From assembly GCA_963715995.1 (NCBI GenBank), contig OY970283.1, forward strand, positions 2,418,001 through 2,482,000: 64,000 bases of DNA, in the 5' to 3' direction. Made by a program: the position numbers and the translations under genes. The notes below the pieces were generated by a model. The model worked only from the letters and a program-made list of their open reading frames with translations. It did not search any database and was not told where the DNA came from. This document shows positions 42,550 through 50,998 of the stretch, in pieces. This DNA comes from DATBDN01 sp963715995. GTDB lineage: Bacteria > Actinomycetota > Thermoleophilia > Solirubrobacterales > Thermoleophilaceae. Every line of letters starts with the position of its first letter. Within the stretch, counting starts at the first letter, position 1.

Positions 42550-42582
42550 ACGCGCGCGGTCGCTCTGAGCAACCGCGCGCGT
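42550..42582. terminator. Bidirectional hairpin terminator
   Basis: ACGCGCGCGGT (42550-42560) and ACCGCGCGCGT (42572-42582) are perfect 11-bp arms with an 11-base loop. It lies between the convergent ends of the small gene (42543) and pstS (42613). On the minus strand it is followed by TTTTGCG; there is no long T run. Confidence 0.65.
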
Positions 42583-42612
42583 CGCGCACTTCCTGGGTTT
42601 CCGGCTGACGCC

Positions 42613-43635
42613 CTAGGAGAGCCCCTTCGCCGTTGCCAGCGCGGCGGCCTTCACCGACGCCGGGATCGGAGCGAAGTCGAGCGCCGCTCCGAACTTCTGA
42701 CCGTCGGCGATCGCGTACTGGATGAACGCCGACAGCGCACTTGCCTTCGACGAGCTCTTCGGCACGATCGCGTACGTGAACGTCGAGATCGGGTACGCCT
42801 TCTTGAGCTTCTTGGACGGGTTCACGATGTGAACCTCGTTCGAGGAGGGAACGCTGTGGATCGTCGCGGCGGCCTGCTCGATGTTCGCCAGGTTCGGGTA
42901 GATGTACTTGCCCGCTGCGTTCTGGACGGCCGCAACATAGATGCCGTGCGAGATCGCGTAGGACGCGGAGATGTAGCCAATCGCGCCCGGCGTGCCCTTG
43001 ACGACGGAGGCGATGCCGTCGTTGCCCTTGCCGCCCACGCCGGCCGGGAAGTTGACCGAGGTCGCGTAGATGCCGACCTTGCTCCGCCAGGCGGTGCTGA
43101 TCTTCCAGAGGTAGTTGGTGAATGCGTAGGTGTCACCGGAGCCATCGCTGCGGAAGGCGACGGTGATCTTCGTCGAGGGCAGGTTCACGCCCGGGTTCGC
43201 CTTCTTGATCTTGGGCGAGTTCCAGCTCGTGATCTGACCGAGGTAGATGCCGGCGAGGATGCTCGGGGTCAGCTTCAAGCGCGAGATGCCGGGCAGGTTG
43301 TATGCCACGGTGACGGCGGTCAGACCCCAGGGGATCTGCACGCAGCCGTTGCACGCCTGTGCCTGCGACGGCTTGAGCGGTGCGTCAGAGGCACCGAAGT
43401 CGACGCTGCGAGCGGTGATCTGCTGGATGCCCGCGCCCGAGCCGACGGCGCCGTAGGTCACCGACGTGCCGGTCTTGGACTGGTAGTCCTGGGCCCACTG
43501 CGCCATCAGTGGCGCTACGAGGGTCGACCCGGCACCGGTTAGAGAGTCGGCGGCGGAGGCCACCGAGGTGAGCCCCGTGGCACCGCATGCGACGAGTGCC
43601 GCGATCGTTAGAAGAGCCAGTCTGCTGCGAATCAA
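42613..43635 (-). CDS. pstS: Phosphate-binding protein PstS, first copy
   Basis: 340 residues from a TTG start at 43635 with AGGAGC 7 bases upstream; longer in-frame starts lack a ribosome site and add no signal sequence. The signal peptide (RLALLTIAALVACGATGLTSVASAAD) leads to SLTGAGSTLVAPLMAQW and GSGAGIQQI, FGASDAPL and AFRSDGSGDTYAFTNYL, the phosphate-binding residues of PstS. It is divergent from pstCAB, so the operon is split around a common regulatory region. The second PstS at 51417-52526 is only distantly similar. Upstream are single TTCAC/GTGAA half-sites but no clear 11-bp direct repeat. Confidence 0.93.
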   Translation of the reverse strand: MIRSRLALLTIAALVACGATGLTSVASAADSLTGAGSTLVAPLMAQWAQDYQSKTGTSVTYGAVGSGAGIQQITARSVDFGASDAPLKPSQAQACNGCVQIPWGLTAVTVAYNLPGISRLKLTPSILAGIYLGQITSWNSPKIKKANPGVNLPSTKITVAFRSDGSGDTYAFTNYLWKISTAWRSKVGIYATSVNFPAGVGGKGNDGIASVVKGTPGAIGYISASYAISHGIYVAAVQNAAGKYIYPNLANIEQAAATIHSVPSSNEVHIVNPSKKLKKAYPISTFTYAIVPKSSSKASALSAFIQYAIADGQKFGAALDFAPIPASVKAAALATAKGLS

Positions 43636-43781
43636 CGTTTTGCTCCTGTCCTTGGGTTGTCCCGTTATCTCCCGCAGCATCGGTGCGCCCCTGGGGCAAC
43701 TTGTGTCCAAGTTGTTACGGAGCGGAGTCAAACCCGTGAAGGCCCTTCCGCTTTCACAAATAGGCGTTTACCTTCGCCGTG

Positions 43782-44765
43782 ATGGCCGCACCAGTGAGGC
43801 CGGGTTTGGCGCTGCCTCGCCGCCCGACCGTGTTCCAGACAACCCAATCGTCCGGGCGCTTCGGCGACGGCGTGCTGCTCGGCCTGTGCGCCGGAGCGTC
43901 GCTGCTCGCTGCTGTGGTGCTGCTCGTGATCGCCTACCAGGTGGCCCACGGCGCCAGCCCGGCGATCTCCAAGTTCGGCATCGGCTTCGTCGGCCAGACC
44001 AGCTGGAAGCCGAACGAGGATGTCTTCGGCGCCGGCACGCTCGTCTACGGAACGCTCGTCAGCTCGGCAATGGCGCTGGTGATCGCCGCGCCACTCGGGA
44101 TCGCCATCGGCATCTACCTGGCGCTTCTGACCAGCGGCCGCGTTCGCGCGATCATCGGGCCGCTCGTCGAGATGCTCGCGGCAGTGCCGAGCGTCATCCT
44201 CGGCTTCTGGGGCATCCTCGTGCTCGGCCCGTTCCTGCGCGACCGCGAGCCATGGCTGCATCACCACTTTGGCTTCCTGCCGATCTTCGGCGAGCCTCAG
44301 AGCACCGGCAACAGCATGTTCACCGCGAGCCTGATCCTCGCGATCATGGTCCTGCCGATCATCGCCTCGATCAGCCGCGACCTGTTCCTGACCGTCCCGT
44401 CCGAGGTTCAGGACGGCGCCACTGCACTAGGCGCCACGCGCTGGGAGGTCATCCGCGGGATCGTGCTGCCGTCCGCCGCGCCCGGGGTGGCCGCTGCGAC
44501 GTTCCTCGGTCTGGGCCGGGCGCTCGGGGAGGCGATCGCGGTCTCGCAGGTGATCGGCGCCGGCAGCGCGATCAAGGCGAACCTCTTCGACACGGGCGAC
44601 ACGCTCGCCGGCCGGATCGCCAACCAGTTCCTCGGCGCGTTCAGCAAGCTTCACATCGCCGCGCTGTTCTACCTCGCGCTGATCCTGCTCGTGATCGGCC
44701 TGTTCACGAACCTGTTCGCGCAGTGGATCGGCCGCCGCTTCGACTACGCATCAACGGCCCGATGA
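43782..44765 (+). CDS. pstC: Phosphate ABC transporter permease PstC, first copy
   Basis: 327 residues with six hydrophobic helices. The permease loop reads VQDGATALGATRWEVIRGIVLPSAAPG, and AAVPSVILGFWGILVLGP is the usual PstC segment. The ATG at 43782 is chosen over a GTG just before it. The stop overlaps the pstA start (ATGA), so the permeases are co-translated. It forms the channel with PstA. Confidence 0.94.
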   Translation: MAAPVRPGLALPRRPTVFQTTQSSGRFGDGVLLGLCAGASLLAAVVLLVIAYQVAHGASPAISKFGIGFVGQTSWKPNEDVFGAGTLVYGTLVSSAMALVIAAPLGIAIGIYLALLTSGRVRAIIGPLVEMLAAVPSVILGFWGILVLGPFLRDREPWLHHHFGFLPIFGEPQSTGNSMFTASLILAIMVLPIIASISRDLFLTVPSEVQDGATALGATRWEVIRGIVLPSAAPGVAAATFLGLGRALGEAIAVSQVIGAGSAIKANLFDTGDTLAGRIANQFLGAFSKLHIAALFYLALILLVIGLFTNLFAQWIGRRFDYASTAR

Positions 44766-45673
44766 GCACAACCGGCCTCGACGACTTCGAGCGGCCGTTC
44801 GACCCAGCGTCGCCGCTCGTGCCCACGGGCAACCTGCGCCGGCGAAAGATCGTGAGCGCCGTCTTCGAGCGCTCATCCAGGCTCGCCGCGTACGTCGCGG
44901 TTGGAGTGCTCGGCATCGTCATCTACTCGGTCGCCAAGAACGGCGGCAGCGCCATCACGTGGGACTTCCTCACGAAGAAGCCACCGGCGTTCGGCGCCGA
45001 GGGCGGCGGAATCGCGCCGGCAATCCTGGGCACCGCCGAGATCGTGGCCATCGCGACCCTGATCGCGACGCCTCTGGGAATCCTGATCGCGCTGTACATG
45101 ACCGAGTTCGCGAGGCCGCGGATCGCGAACGCGGTACGCCTGGCGCTCGACCTGATCAACGGGTTGCCGTCGATCGTGATCGGCCTGTTCGTGTTCGGCC
45201 TGCTCGTGGTGGGCCATCACGGGAGCGCGTTCGCTGCCGCGATCGCGCTCTCGGTCATCATGCTGCCGCTGGTCGCGCGCGGCAGCCAGGAGGTGCTGCT
45301 GTTCGTCCCCAACAACCTGCGCGAGGCCGCGGATGCGCTCGGGGTGAGCAAGAGGCGTTCGGTCCTCGGCGTGATCCTGCCCGCGGCGCTCGGCGGCATC
45401 CTCACCAGCACCGTGCTGGCGATGGCCCGCGCCGCCGGCGAGACCGCGCCGCTGATCATGCTCGACGCGATCTACAACAACCAGTTCCACGCGAACCCGC
45501 TCGAGACCGTCGCGAACATCCCGATCACTATCTTCCAGCTGTCAGAGCAGCCCGATCCCGCCGGTTACGCCAAGGCATGGGGCGCGGGCTTCGTACTGCT
45601 CGCTTTCATCATGATCGCCAACCTCTTCGGGCGCGCACTGCTGGCCCGGAGCCGCAGCAAGCTCACGAAATGA
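44762..45673 (+). CDS. pstA: Phosphate ABC transporter permease PstA, first copy
   Basis: 303 residues. The family loop LREAADALGVSKRRSVLGVILPAALGG and INGLPSIVIGLFVFGLLV are diagnostic for PstA. A cytoplasmic N-terminal extension (about 1-35) precedes the first helix. It overlaps pstC by 4 bases; pstB follows 10 bases later. Confidence 0.94.
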   Translation: MSTTGLDDFERPFDPASPLVPTGNLRRRKIVSAVFERSSRLAAYVAVGVLGIVIYSVAKNGGSAITWDFLTKKPPAFGAEGGGIAPAILGTAEIVAIATLIATPLGILIALYMTEFARPRIANAVRLALDLINGLPSIVIGLFVFGLLVVGHHGSAFAAAIALSVIMLPLVARGSQEVLLFVPNNLREAADALGVSKRRSVLGVILPAALGGILTSTVLAMARAAGETAPLIMLDAIYNNQFHANPLETVANIPITIFQLSEQPDPAGYAKAWGAGFVLLAFIMIANLFGRALLARSRSKLTK

Positions 45674-45683
45674 GGATCCGCCG

Positions 45684-46565
45684 GTGACAACGCCAGCAGT
45701 TCGCCCCCGAGTCCGCATCCCCAGCGAGACGGTCCAGGTGCCGCCGATCGTGCCGCAGCGCTCAGCCGAGCGCGTCGGCCAGATCCAGCGCGAGGCCGTC
45801 TTCGACGTCCGCAACGTGAGCGCCTACTACGGCGGCCCAGTGCCCGCGATCACCGGCGTCAGCATGAAGATGTACCGCGGCATGATCACGGCGCTGATCG
45901 GCCCGTCCGGCTGCGGGAAGTCCACCTTCATCCGCAGCCTCAACCGGATGAACGACTCGATCCCCGGCTTCCGCGTCGAGGGCCAGGTGCTCTACCACGG
46001 GCACGACATCTACGCGGGCGGCGCGGATCGCGTGGAGGTGCGGCGGCGCATCGGGATGGTCTTCCAGAAGCCGAACCCGTTTCCGAAGTCGATCTACGAC
46101 AACATCGCCTGGGCGCCGCGCAACCTCGGCCTGAAGCAGGATCTCGACGAGCGCGTCGAGCGTGCGCTGCGCGGTGCGGCGCTGTGGGACGAGGTCAAGG
46201 ACCGCCTGAAGCAGAGCGCACTCGGCCTGTCCGGCGGCCAGCAGCAGCGGCTCTGCATCGCCCGCGCGATCGCGATCGAGCCGGACGTCCTGCTGCTCGA
46301 CGAGCCGGCGTCGGCGCTCGACCCGATCGCCACCGCCGCGATCGAGGACCTCATGCACACCCTGAAGAGCCGCTACACGATCGTGATCGTCACCCACAAC
46401 ATGCAGCAGGCCGCGCGCGTGGCCGACCGCACGGCGTTCTTCTCGCTCGACGAGACCGAGCTCGGGCGCGCCGGCACGCTCATCGAGTGCGACGACACAG
46501 AGAAGATCTTCAGCCGCCCGGCCGACTCCCGGACGCGCGACTACGTGTCCGGGCGGTTCGGGTAG
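45684..46565 (+). CDS. pstB: Phosphate ABC transporter ATPase PstB, first copy
   Basis: 293 residues from a GTG start. Walker A is GPSGCGKST, the phosphate-transporter signature is LSGGQQQRLCIARAIAIEP, and Walker B is LLLDEPASALD. The N-terminal 40 residues are a variable tail. The IVTHNMQQAARVAD segment is typical of PstB. It ends the plus-strand unit; the long structured repeat follows. Confidence 0.95.
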   Translation: MTTPAVRPRVRIPSETVQVPPIVPQRSAERVGQIQREAVFDVRNVSAYYGGPVPAITGVSMKMYRGMITALIGPSGCGKSTFIRSLNRMNDSIPGFRVEGQVLYHGHDIYAGGADRVEVRRRIGMVFQKPNPFPKSIYDNIAWAPRNLGLKQDLDERVERALRGAALWDEVKDRLKQSALGLSGGQQQRLCIARAIAIEPDVLLLDEPASALDPIATAAIEDLMHTLKSRYTIVIVTHNMQQAARVADRTAFFSLDETELGRAGTLIECDDTEKIFSRPADSRTRDYVSGRFG

Positions 46566-47214
46566 GCCCTAGCGGCGCGTTTGCGGACGGCTCGAGCGGC
46601 GTGGTTCGGAGAGGCCTCTGGCGGCTCGGTTTTTCTGAGGGCTCAGGCGGCGTGGTTCGCGAGCACCGACCCTCCGTTGGGCAACTAAGAGGGATCGGTG
46701 CTCGCTCGCGGAGCCGCTGTTGGTCTCGCTGTCTCGGTCGCTCGTGGCGCCGCGCTTCGTCACGAGTTTCACGTTAAGCCGCGTATATCGGCTCAATGTG
46801 AAACTCGCGGGCATCGAGTGGCAGGTTGACCGCGCGGTTCGCGGTGAAGGTGCGAGTCGGGCATCGAGTGTGACCTCGACCACGCTATAGGTGGTTAGCG
46901 TCACAGTCGCGGCCGCTGAGGAGACTTTTGGACCGGTCATAGCCGGAAGAAGTGACCAAAAGACTCGCGGGGACGCGTTTCGCGGGCGGCGGGGGCGAAA
47001 CGGCCAGGGGAGAGCGCAAGCGCGACTGCAGCCACCCCTTGGCCGAAGCAGTTTGCGCATCGCAGCGGGGGACCGGTTGGCGGAGACCAGCGAGGGGACG
47101 GCGGGCGGCAGAGCAGGGCCGGCGGCAGAACGGGGCCGGCGGCAGAACGGGGCGGGCGGCAGACCAGCGAGGCGCCGGCGGGCGGCGGGCGGCGGAGCCA
47201 ACGCGGCAGACCGG
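46566..47214. other. Long gene-free stretch filled by a structured repeat
   Basis: 649 bases between the convergent ends of pstB and a zinc-ribbon gene. Minus-strand open frames here share their Arg/Pro/Ala-rich tail with those at 5.1-5.4 kb and look like by-products. The content is the second long repeat (46640-47187), preceded by a second copy of its first 20 bases (46589-46608). Confidence 0.7.
46640..47187 (+). repeat. Structured dispersed repeat, copy B
   Basis: Same element and orientation as 4777-5318, with the hairpins in the same order: H1 46659-46705, H2 46763-46807, H3 46864-46910, H4 46925-46962. H2 is nearly perfect here (19-base arms, one A/C mismatch and one G-T pair, loop CGTATAT), whereas copy A has more mismatches; the pairing is kept although the bases differ. 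Copy B lacks 8 bases (TCATTTGG) inside H4. It also ends in GCCGGCGGCAGAACGGG-type tandem units. Like copy A it lies just past the 3' end of a minus-strand gene. Confidence 0.8.
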
Positions 47215-47601
47215 CTAAGCCGCGGGCGGCTCTGACAGCTCGAGCAGCGTCGAGCCGCACTGCCAGCAGAAGACGGCCCCGCTCGAGTGCGGGGCTGCGC
47301 AGACTGGGCACTCGCCGGCTGCGCCCGTCTCCTCCATGCGCAGGATGCGCTCCACCTCGCCGAGTTCGGCGTCGATGTCCTGGAGCGAGCCGGCGCGCTG
47401 AAGAATGATGTCCGGGCGGATGCTGTCGCGGATCGCCATCTCGTAGACGAGGCCCCCGAGATCCCACTGGGCCTCCGCCATACGGGCGGACAGCTGGTCC
47501 CGCCGGCGACGCAGATCGACGGTGCGATCTGGGTCGACAACCGGCGTCGAGGGGGCCGTCGCGCTCGCGCGGCGCGGTTGCAGCTTGCTCAAGACGTTCA
47601 T
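47215..47601 (-). CDS. Small protein with C-terminal zinc ribbon
   Basis: 128 residues. The N-terminal half is Arg/Leu-rich and helical (LRRRRDQLSARMAEAQWDLG, then a coiled-coil-like DIDAELGEVERIL). The C-terminal part CPVCAAPHSSGAVFCWQCG holds two CxxC pairs, a zinc ribbon. No membrane segment is present. It starts 5 bases after the stop of the next zinc-ribbon gene and shares its transcript. The function is not recognised. Confidence 0.7.
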   Translation of the reverse strand: MNVLSKLQPRRASATAPSTPVVDPDRTVDLRRRRDQLSARMAEAQWDLGGLVYEMAIRDSIRPDIILQRAGSLQDIDAELGEVERILRMEETGAAGECPVCAAPHSSGAVFCWQCGSTLLELSEPPAA

Positions 47602-47606
47602 CTGAC

Positions 47607-48206
47607 TCAGCCTCCGCCGAAGAAGTTGCCGGTGAACTTGCCGCCCTGGCAGCCCTTCGAGCCGGCGGCGCACTTGCCACCGACCTTGACCACGCGCGGT
47701 GGCAGCTTGACGTGGTTCTGGGCGGCGACCTTGTTCACGTCGCTCGTGCCCGAGACCTTCGCCTTCGAGGACTTCTTGCTCTTGGAGGACTTCGAGCCGG
47801 CCGTGCTCGCCGTCGTGGCAGCGGCCCCCGTCGTGGTCCCGGCAGCGCCGCTGCCGGCGACCGTGACGACCTGAACCGGCTGGCGGGCTGCGGCAGCCGA
47901 GGTGTTGTCGTGGCCCGAGCGCCCGATCAGAACGCCGACACCCATCGCGAGCAGCAACGTCGCCACTCCGGCGATCAGGCTGCCGCTCGACGAGTGAAGC
48001 CAGGCCGTCCGGGGCCCCGCGGGCGGAGCGGTGGCCGCGACCGGCCGGGTGCGTGGAAGCGCGTCGCGCAAGCTGCCTCCCGTACGGCGCTCGCCGCAGT
48101 TGATGCAGTAGCGCTGATCGGGAGCCATCCCGGCCCCGCAATTCGGGCAGGAATCCGAGTTCGTCGCCGTCAGCGGCGCGGGCAGATCGTCCAATGTCGT
48201 CGTCAC
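47607..48206 (-). CDS. Membrane protein with N-terminal zinc ribbon
   Basis: 199 residues from a GTG start. The cytoplasmic zinc ribbon CPNCGAGMAPDQRYCINCG (about 20-38) is followed by a transmembrane helix (about 75-95, LIAGVATLLLAMGVGVLIG) and an exported tail that is Ala/Thr-, then Ser/Lys-rich, with a closing GCQGGKFTGNFFGGG. The ribbon closely resembles that of the divergent phosphoesterase (48301-50085). A PHO-box-like repeat lies 50 bases upstream. The function is unknown; phosphate control is inferred. Confidence 0.7.
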   Translation of the reverse strand: MTTTLDDLPAPLTATNSDSCPNCGAGMAPDQRYCINCGERRTGGSLRDALPRTRPVAATAPPAGPRTAWLHSSSGSLIAGVATLLLAMGVGVLIGRSGHDNTSAAAARQPVQVVTVAGSGAAGTTTGAAATTASTAGSKSSKSKKSSKAKVSGTSDVNKVAAQNHVKLPPRVVKVGGKCAAGSKGCQGGKFTGNFFGGG

Positions 48207-48255
48207 TGCTTCCAAGGCGGCACGGCTCAGTATTCCGGCGGCAGCGCGGGTATTT

Positions 48256-48271
48256 GTGAAGAAGCTGTGAT
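48256..48271 (-). promoter_or_regulatory. PHO-box-like 11-bp direct repeat
   Basis: On the plus strand GTGAA (48256-48260) and GTGAT (48267-48271) repeat at an 11-base period; read on the minus strand this is ATCAC-N6-TTCAC. It lies 50 bases upstream of the zinc-ribbon gene start at 48206. A perfect 12-base palindrome GTCCCGCGGGAC (48274-48285) is next to it. PhoB-type regulators bind TTCAC-N6 repeats of this kind. Confidence 0.5.
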
Positions 48272-48300
48272 CGGTCCCGCGGGACTCCGAATTTTCACAA

Positions 48301-50085
48301 TTGGTCAACGACTTCCGGCGAGACTCCGGGGTCGTGGTACCGCCGCCCGAGGAGCCCCTGCCCGAACGCATCGGTCGCTGTCGCGAATGCGACTCGCGGC
48401 TGGCGGTCGATCAGCGCTGGTGCGTCGAGTGTGGACAGCGGCGCGGACCGGTTTCGACCGCGATGCAGGCGCTCATCGACGGCACCGTCCCGGTGTCGCT
48501 CAGAGCAGTCCCCGCTGAAGAGCCGGCGCTCATCGACGGCGATCTCGGCTACGTCGAGGCGCCCACTCCGCGCCGCGGCTTCGTCCTGCCGAACCCGCGC
48601 GCCGCTGCCGTGGCGATCAGCGCCATTCTCGGCTTCGGAGTCATCGTCGGATCGGTTGTCAGCCCCGTAGCCGAGAGCGCGCCAAGCGCACCGGTCATCG
48701 TCGCCGTCGCACCGCCCACCTACGTGCCCCCGGCGGCACCGGTCGCGGCGCCCGCCGACGACAGCAGCGATGACGCACCTGCCGACGACGCGCCGGTCGA
48801 GGCGGCCGCGCCAACCCAGGAGACGATCTACGAGACGGCGCCAGTCGCACCGACAACGCCGGCACCCACGGCTCCGAAGCCGCTGCCGGTTCCGCCGCTG
48901 CCGCCACTTCCCTCGGTCTCTCACGTCTTCCTCGTGGTGCTCTCGGGCCACGGCGAGGACGCGGCGTTCGGCACCGCCTCGCCCGCCGCGTATCTGTCGA
49001 AGACGCTGACCGCTCACGGCGAGCTCATCCCGAACTACTACGCCATCGCCCACGGCGGACTGGCCAACGAGATCGCGATGGTGAGCGGGCAGGGCCCGAC
49101 TAAGCAGACCGCGGCGAACTGCCCGCAGTACAACGACCTCACGCCCGGCACCGCGGGCGACCAGAGCCAGGCGACCGGTGACGGCTGCGTGTACCCGAAG
49201 GAAACCCAGACGCTGGCCGACCAGATCTTCCTCGGTGGCAACGCCTGGAAGGCATACGTCGAGGATCTCTCCAAGGGACCTGGCGGCTGCGATCGCCCCG
49301 CCGCCGGCGCGGACGACCCTAATCACGACCCGCGCCCGGACAACGCGTCGGTCACATGGCGCGATCCGTTCCTGTACTTCCACTCGCTGGTCGACAGCCC
49401 GGTGTGCGGATCCAACGTGGCGGACCTGTCCCAGCTCGGCACCGACCTCCAGCAGGTCGGCGAAACGCCCGCGCTCTCCTACATCGTTCCCGACCGCTGC
49501 CACGACGGCTCCGACACCGTATGCGCGCCCGGTCAGCCGTCCGGGCTCGTGAGTGCCGACGCCTGGCTCCAGACCGTGATCCCGCAGATCGAGGCATCAC
49601 CCGGCTACAAGCAGGGCGGCCTGATCGTGATCACCTTCGACGCTGCGCCGAAGGACGGGCCCGAGGCGGATTCGTCCTCGTGCTGCGGCCAGCCTGACGC
49701 GTACCCGAATCTGCCCGCGGACGACCCGTCACAGCAGCCCACGCCGGCTCCGGACCCGGCCCAGGCGCAGGCTCCCGCCGACACGACCACCACCACCACG
49801 ACCCCCGCCCCGGCGGCCAGAGCAGCCGACGACACGACCACCACCGACCCCGCAGCAACCCCGCCCCCGGTCAAGCCGGCGGGCGGCGGCGGCAAGGTCG
49901 GCCTGCTGCTGATCTCGCCCTACATCAAGCCGAACACGGTCAACACCACGGGCTACTACAACCACTTCTCACTGTTCGCGAGCATCGAGGACCTGTTCGC
50001 GCTGGGTCACATCAACTACGCGAACCTGCCCGACCTTACGACGTTCGACAAGACGGTCTACTCGAACTACGTCGGCGGCAGCTGA
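48301..50085 (+). CDS. Membrane-anchored phosphoesterase with N-terminal zinc ribbon
   Basis: About 594 residues. A cytoplasmic zinc ribbon (CxxC pairs at 27-30 and 41-44, RCREC and WCVECG) is followed by a transmembrane helix (about 98-122), an Ala/Pro-rich spacer, and a phospholipase C/acid-phosphatase-type phosphoesterase domain (SHVFLVVLSGHGED, YAIAHGGLANEIAMVSGQ, VITFDAAPKDG, LISPYIKPNTVN, YNHFSLFASIEDLF). The domain is interrupted by a Thr/Pro-rich insert (about 465-530). It is probably an outer-face enzyme releasing phosphate from organic esters. The start is uncertain (TTG at 48301 lacks a ribosome site; a GTG is at about 48334). Confidence 0.78.
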   Translation: MVNDFRRDSGVVVPPPEEPLPERIGRCRECDSRLAVDQRWCVECGQRRGPVSTAMQALIDGTVPVSLRAVPAEEPALIDGDLGYVEAPTPRRGFVLPNPRAAAVAISAILGFGVIVGSVVSPVAESAPSAPVIVAVAPPTYVPPAAPVAAPADDSSDDAPADDAPVEAAAPTQETIYETAPVAPTTPAPTAPKPLPVPPLPPLPSVSHVFLVVLSGHGEDAAFGTASPAAYLSKTLTAHGELIPNYYAIAHGGLANEIAMVSGQGPTKQTAANCPQYNDLTPGTAGDQSQATGDGCVYPKETQTLADQIFLGGNAWKAYVEDLSKGPGGCDRPAAGADDPNHDPRPDNASVTWRDPFLYFHSLVDSPVCGSNVADLSQLGTDLQQVGETPALSYIVPDRCHDGSDTVCAPGQPSGLVSADAWLQTVIPQIEASPGYKQGGLIVITFDAAPKDGPEADSSSCCGQPDAYPNLPADDPSQQPTPAPDPAQAQAPADTTTTTTTPAPAARAADDTTTTDPAATPPPVKPAGGGGKVGLLLISPYIKPNTVNTTGYYNHFSLFASIEDLFALGHINYANLPDLTTFDKTVYSNYVGGS

Positions 50086-50110
50086 GCAGCCGCCGCGCGC
50101 CCGCGGAGAC

Positions 50111-50884
50111 CTAAGCCCGCAAAGCGGGCTCGAAGCGGTAGCCCAGCCCGAAGTGCGTGTGGATGTAGGTCCAGCTCGGCGAGGCCTTCTCGAGCTTCTG
50201 GCGCACCTTCCGCACGAACACGTCGACCGAGCGGTCGCCGTGTGCCATCCGGTAGCCCCAGACCTGCTCGTAGATCTCCTCGCGCGTGAGCACCTTGCCG
50301 ACGGCGCCGGCCAGCAGGCGCAGCACCTCGAACTCGCGGCGCGTGAAGTCCAGGCTGGTCTCACCCGCGTAGACCTGGAAGCGCGAGAGGTCGATCTCGA
50401 GCTCACCCGAGAACGAAGGCGCGGTCATCAGGCGCGAGGTCGCGCGCCGGCCTCGGCGCAGGATTGCCTCGATCCGTGCCGCCACCTCGTCGGGGTGGCA
50501 CGGCTTCATGATCCAGTCGTCCGCGCCCAGGTGAAGCGCGCGTACGCGATCGCGGACCGACGCGTTGGCCGAGACGATCACGAGTGCGAGCTCCGGCGCG
50601 AGCTTCCCGATGTTCTCGATGTAGCCGAAGATGTCCTCGTCGAGGACCTCCGGGTCCACCACCATCGCACTCAGCCGCTCAGCGAAGAGCTCGTGCGAGG
50701 ACGGCGACGTCTCGTGCGCCAGTGCCTGCCAGCCGAGCCTGTCGACTCGGTTGAGAAGGACCTGTACGAACGCGCGATCTGACGCGATGACCGCGATGCG
50801 CGGCCTACCCGCGGGGCGCGCAATGGCCTCCCCCGCGGTATGCCCCTCCGGTTGGGACACGGTCTCGTTTTCGATTGATTGCAT
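50111..50884 (-). CDS. PhoB/OmpR-family response regulator with atypical receiver
   Basis: 257 residues. The receiver (about 28-145) has VVDPEVLDED at the acceptor Asp position and WIMKPCHPDE for the conserved Lys, but the usual acidic pair is reduced to IAVIASDRAF, so phosphorylation may be weak or absent. The winged-helix domain (about 155-250) has FTRREFEVLRLLAG and RSVDVFVRKVRQKL, the OmpR/PhoB DNA-recognition helix. Position among two pst systems and three PHO-box-like repeats makes it the candidate phosphate regulator, although no PhoR-like kinase is in the window. Confidence 0.85.
   Translation of the reverse strand: MQSIENETVSQPEGHTAGEAIARPAGRPRIAVIASDRAFVQVLLNRVDRLGWQALAHETSPSSHELFAERLSAMVVDPEVLDEDIFGYIENIGKLAPELALVIVSANASVRDRVRALHLGADDWIMKPCHPDEVAARIEAILRRGRRATSRLMTAPSFSGELEIDLSRFQVYAGETSLDFTRREFEVLRLLAGAVGKVLTREEIYEQVWGYRMAHGDRSVDVFVRKVRQKLEKASPSWTYIHTHFGLGYRFEPALRA
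50114..50130. terminator. Small hairpin between convergent genes
   Basis: AGCCCGC (50114-50120) and GCGGGCT (50124-50130) form a 7-bp stem with loop AAA. It overlaps the last codons of the PhoB-like gene and lies 28 bases after the phosphoesterase stop. There is no T tract, so termination is uncertain. Confidence 0.35.
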
Positions 50885-50926
50885 GGCGCGAAGGGTAGTG
50901 GTCGGAACGGTCGCGTGGAAACCCGG

Positions 50927-50942
50927 TTCACCGGATTTTCAC
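50927..50942 (+). promoter_or_regulatory. PHO-box-like 11-bp direct repeat
   Basis: TTCAC (50927-50931) and TTCAC (50938-50942) repeat exactly at an 11-base period (TTCACCGGATTTTCAC). It lies between the divergent PhoB-like regulator (start 50884) and the receiver-less regulator (start 50999), where it could control both. Confidence 0.6.
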
Positions 50943-50998
50943 AAGTGATTGACGGCTGAGTAACCCGCGCTCCCGCGCGTGGAGGCAGGCTCGTCAGC

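Noticed and set aside
43636..43781. A PHO box between the first pstS and pstC
   Set aside because: Single TTCAC/GTGAA half-sites are present, but spacing is 9, 14 or inverted, not 11; no clear direct repeat.
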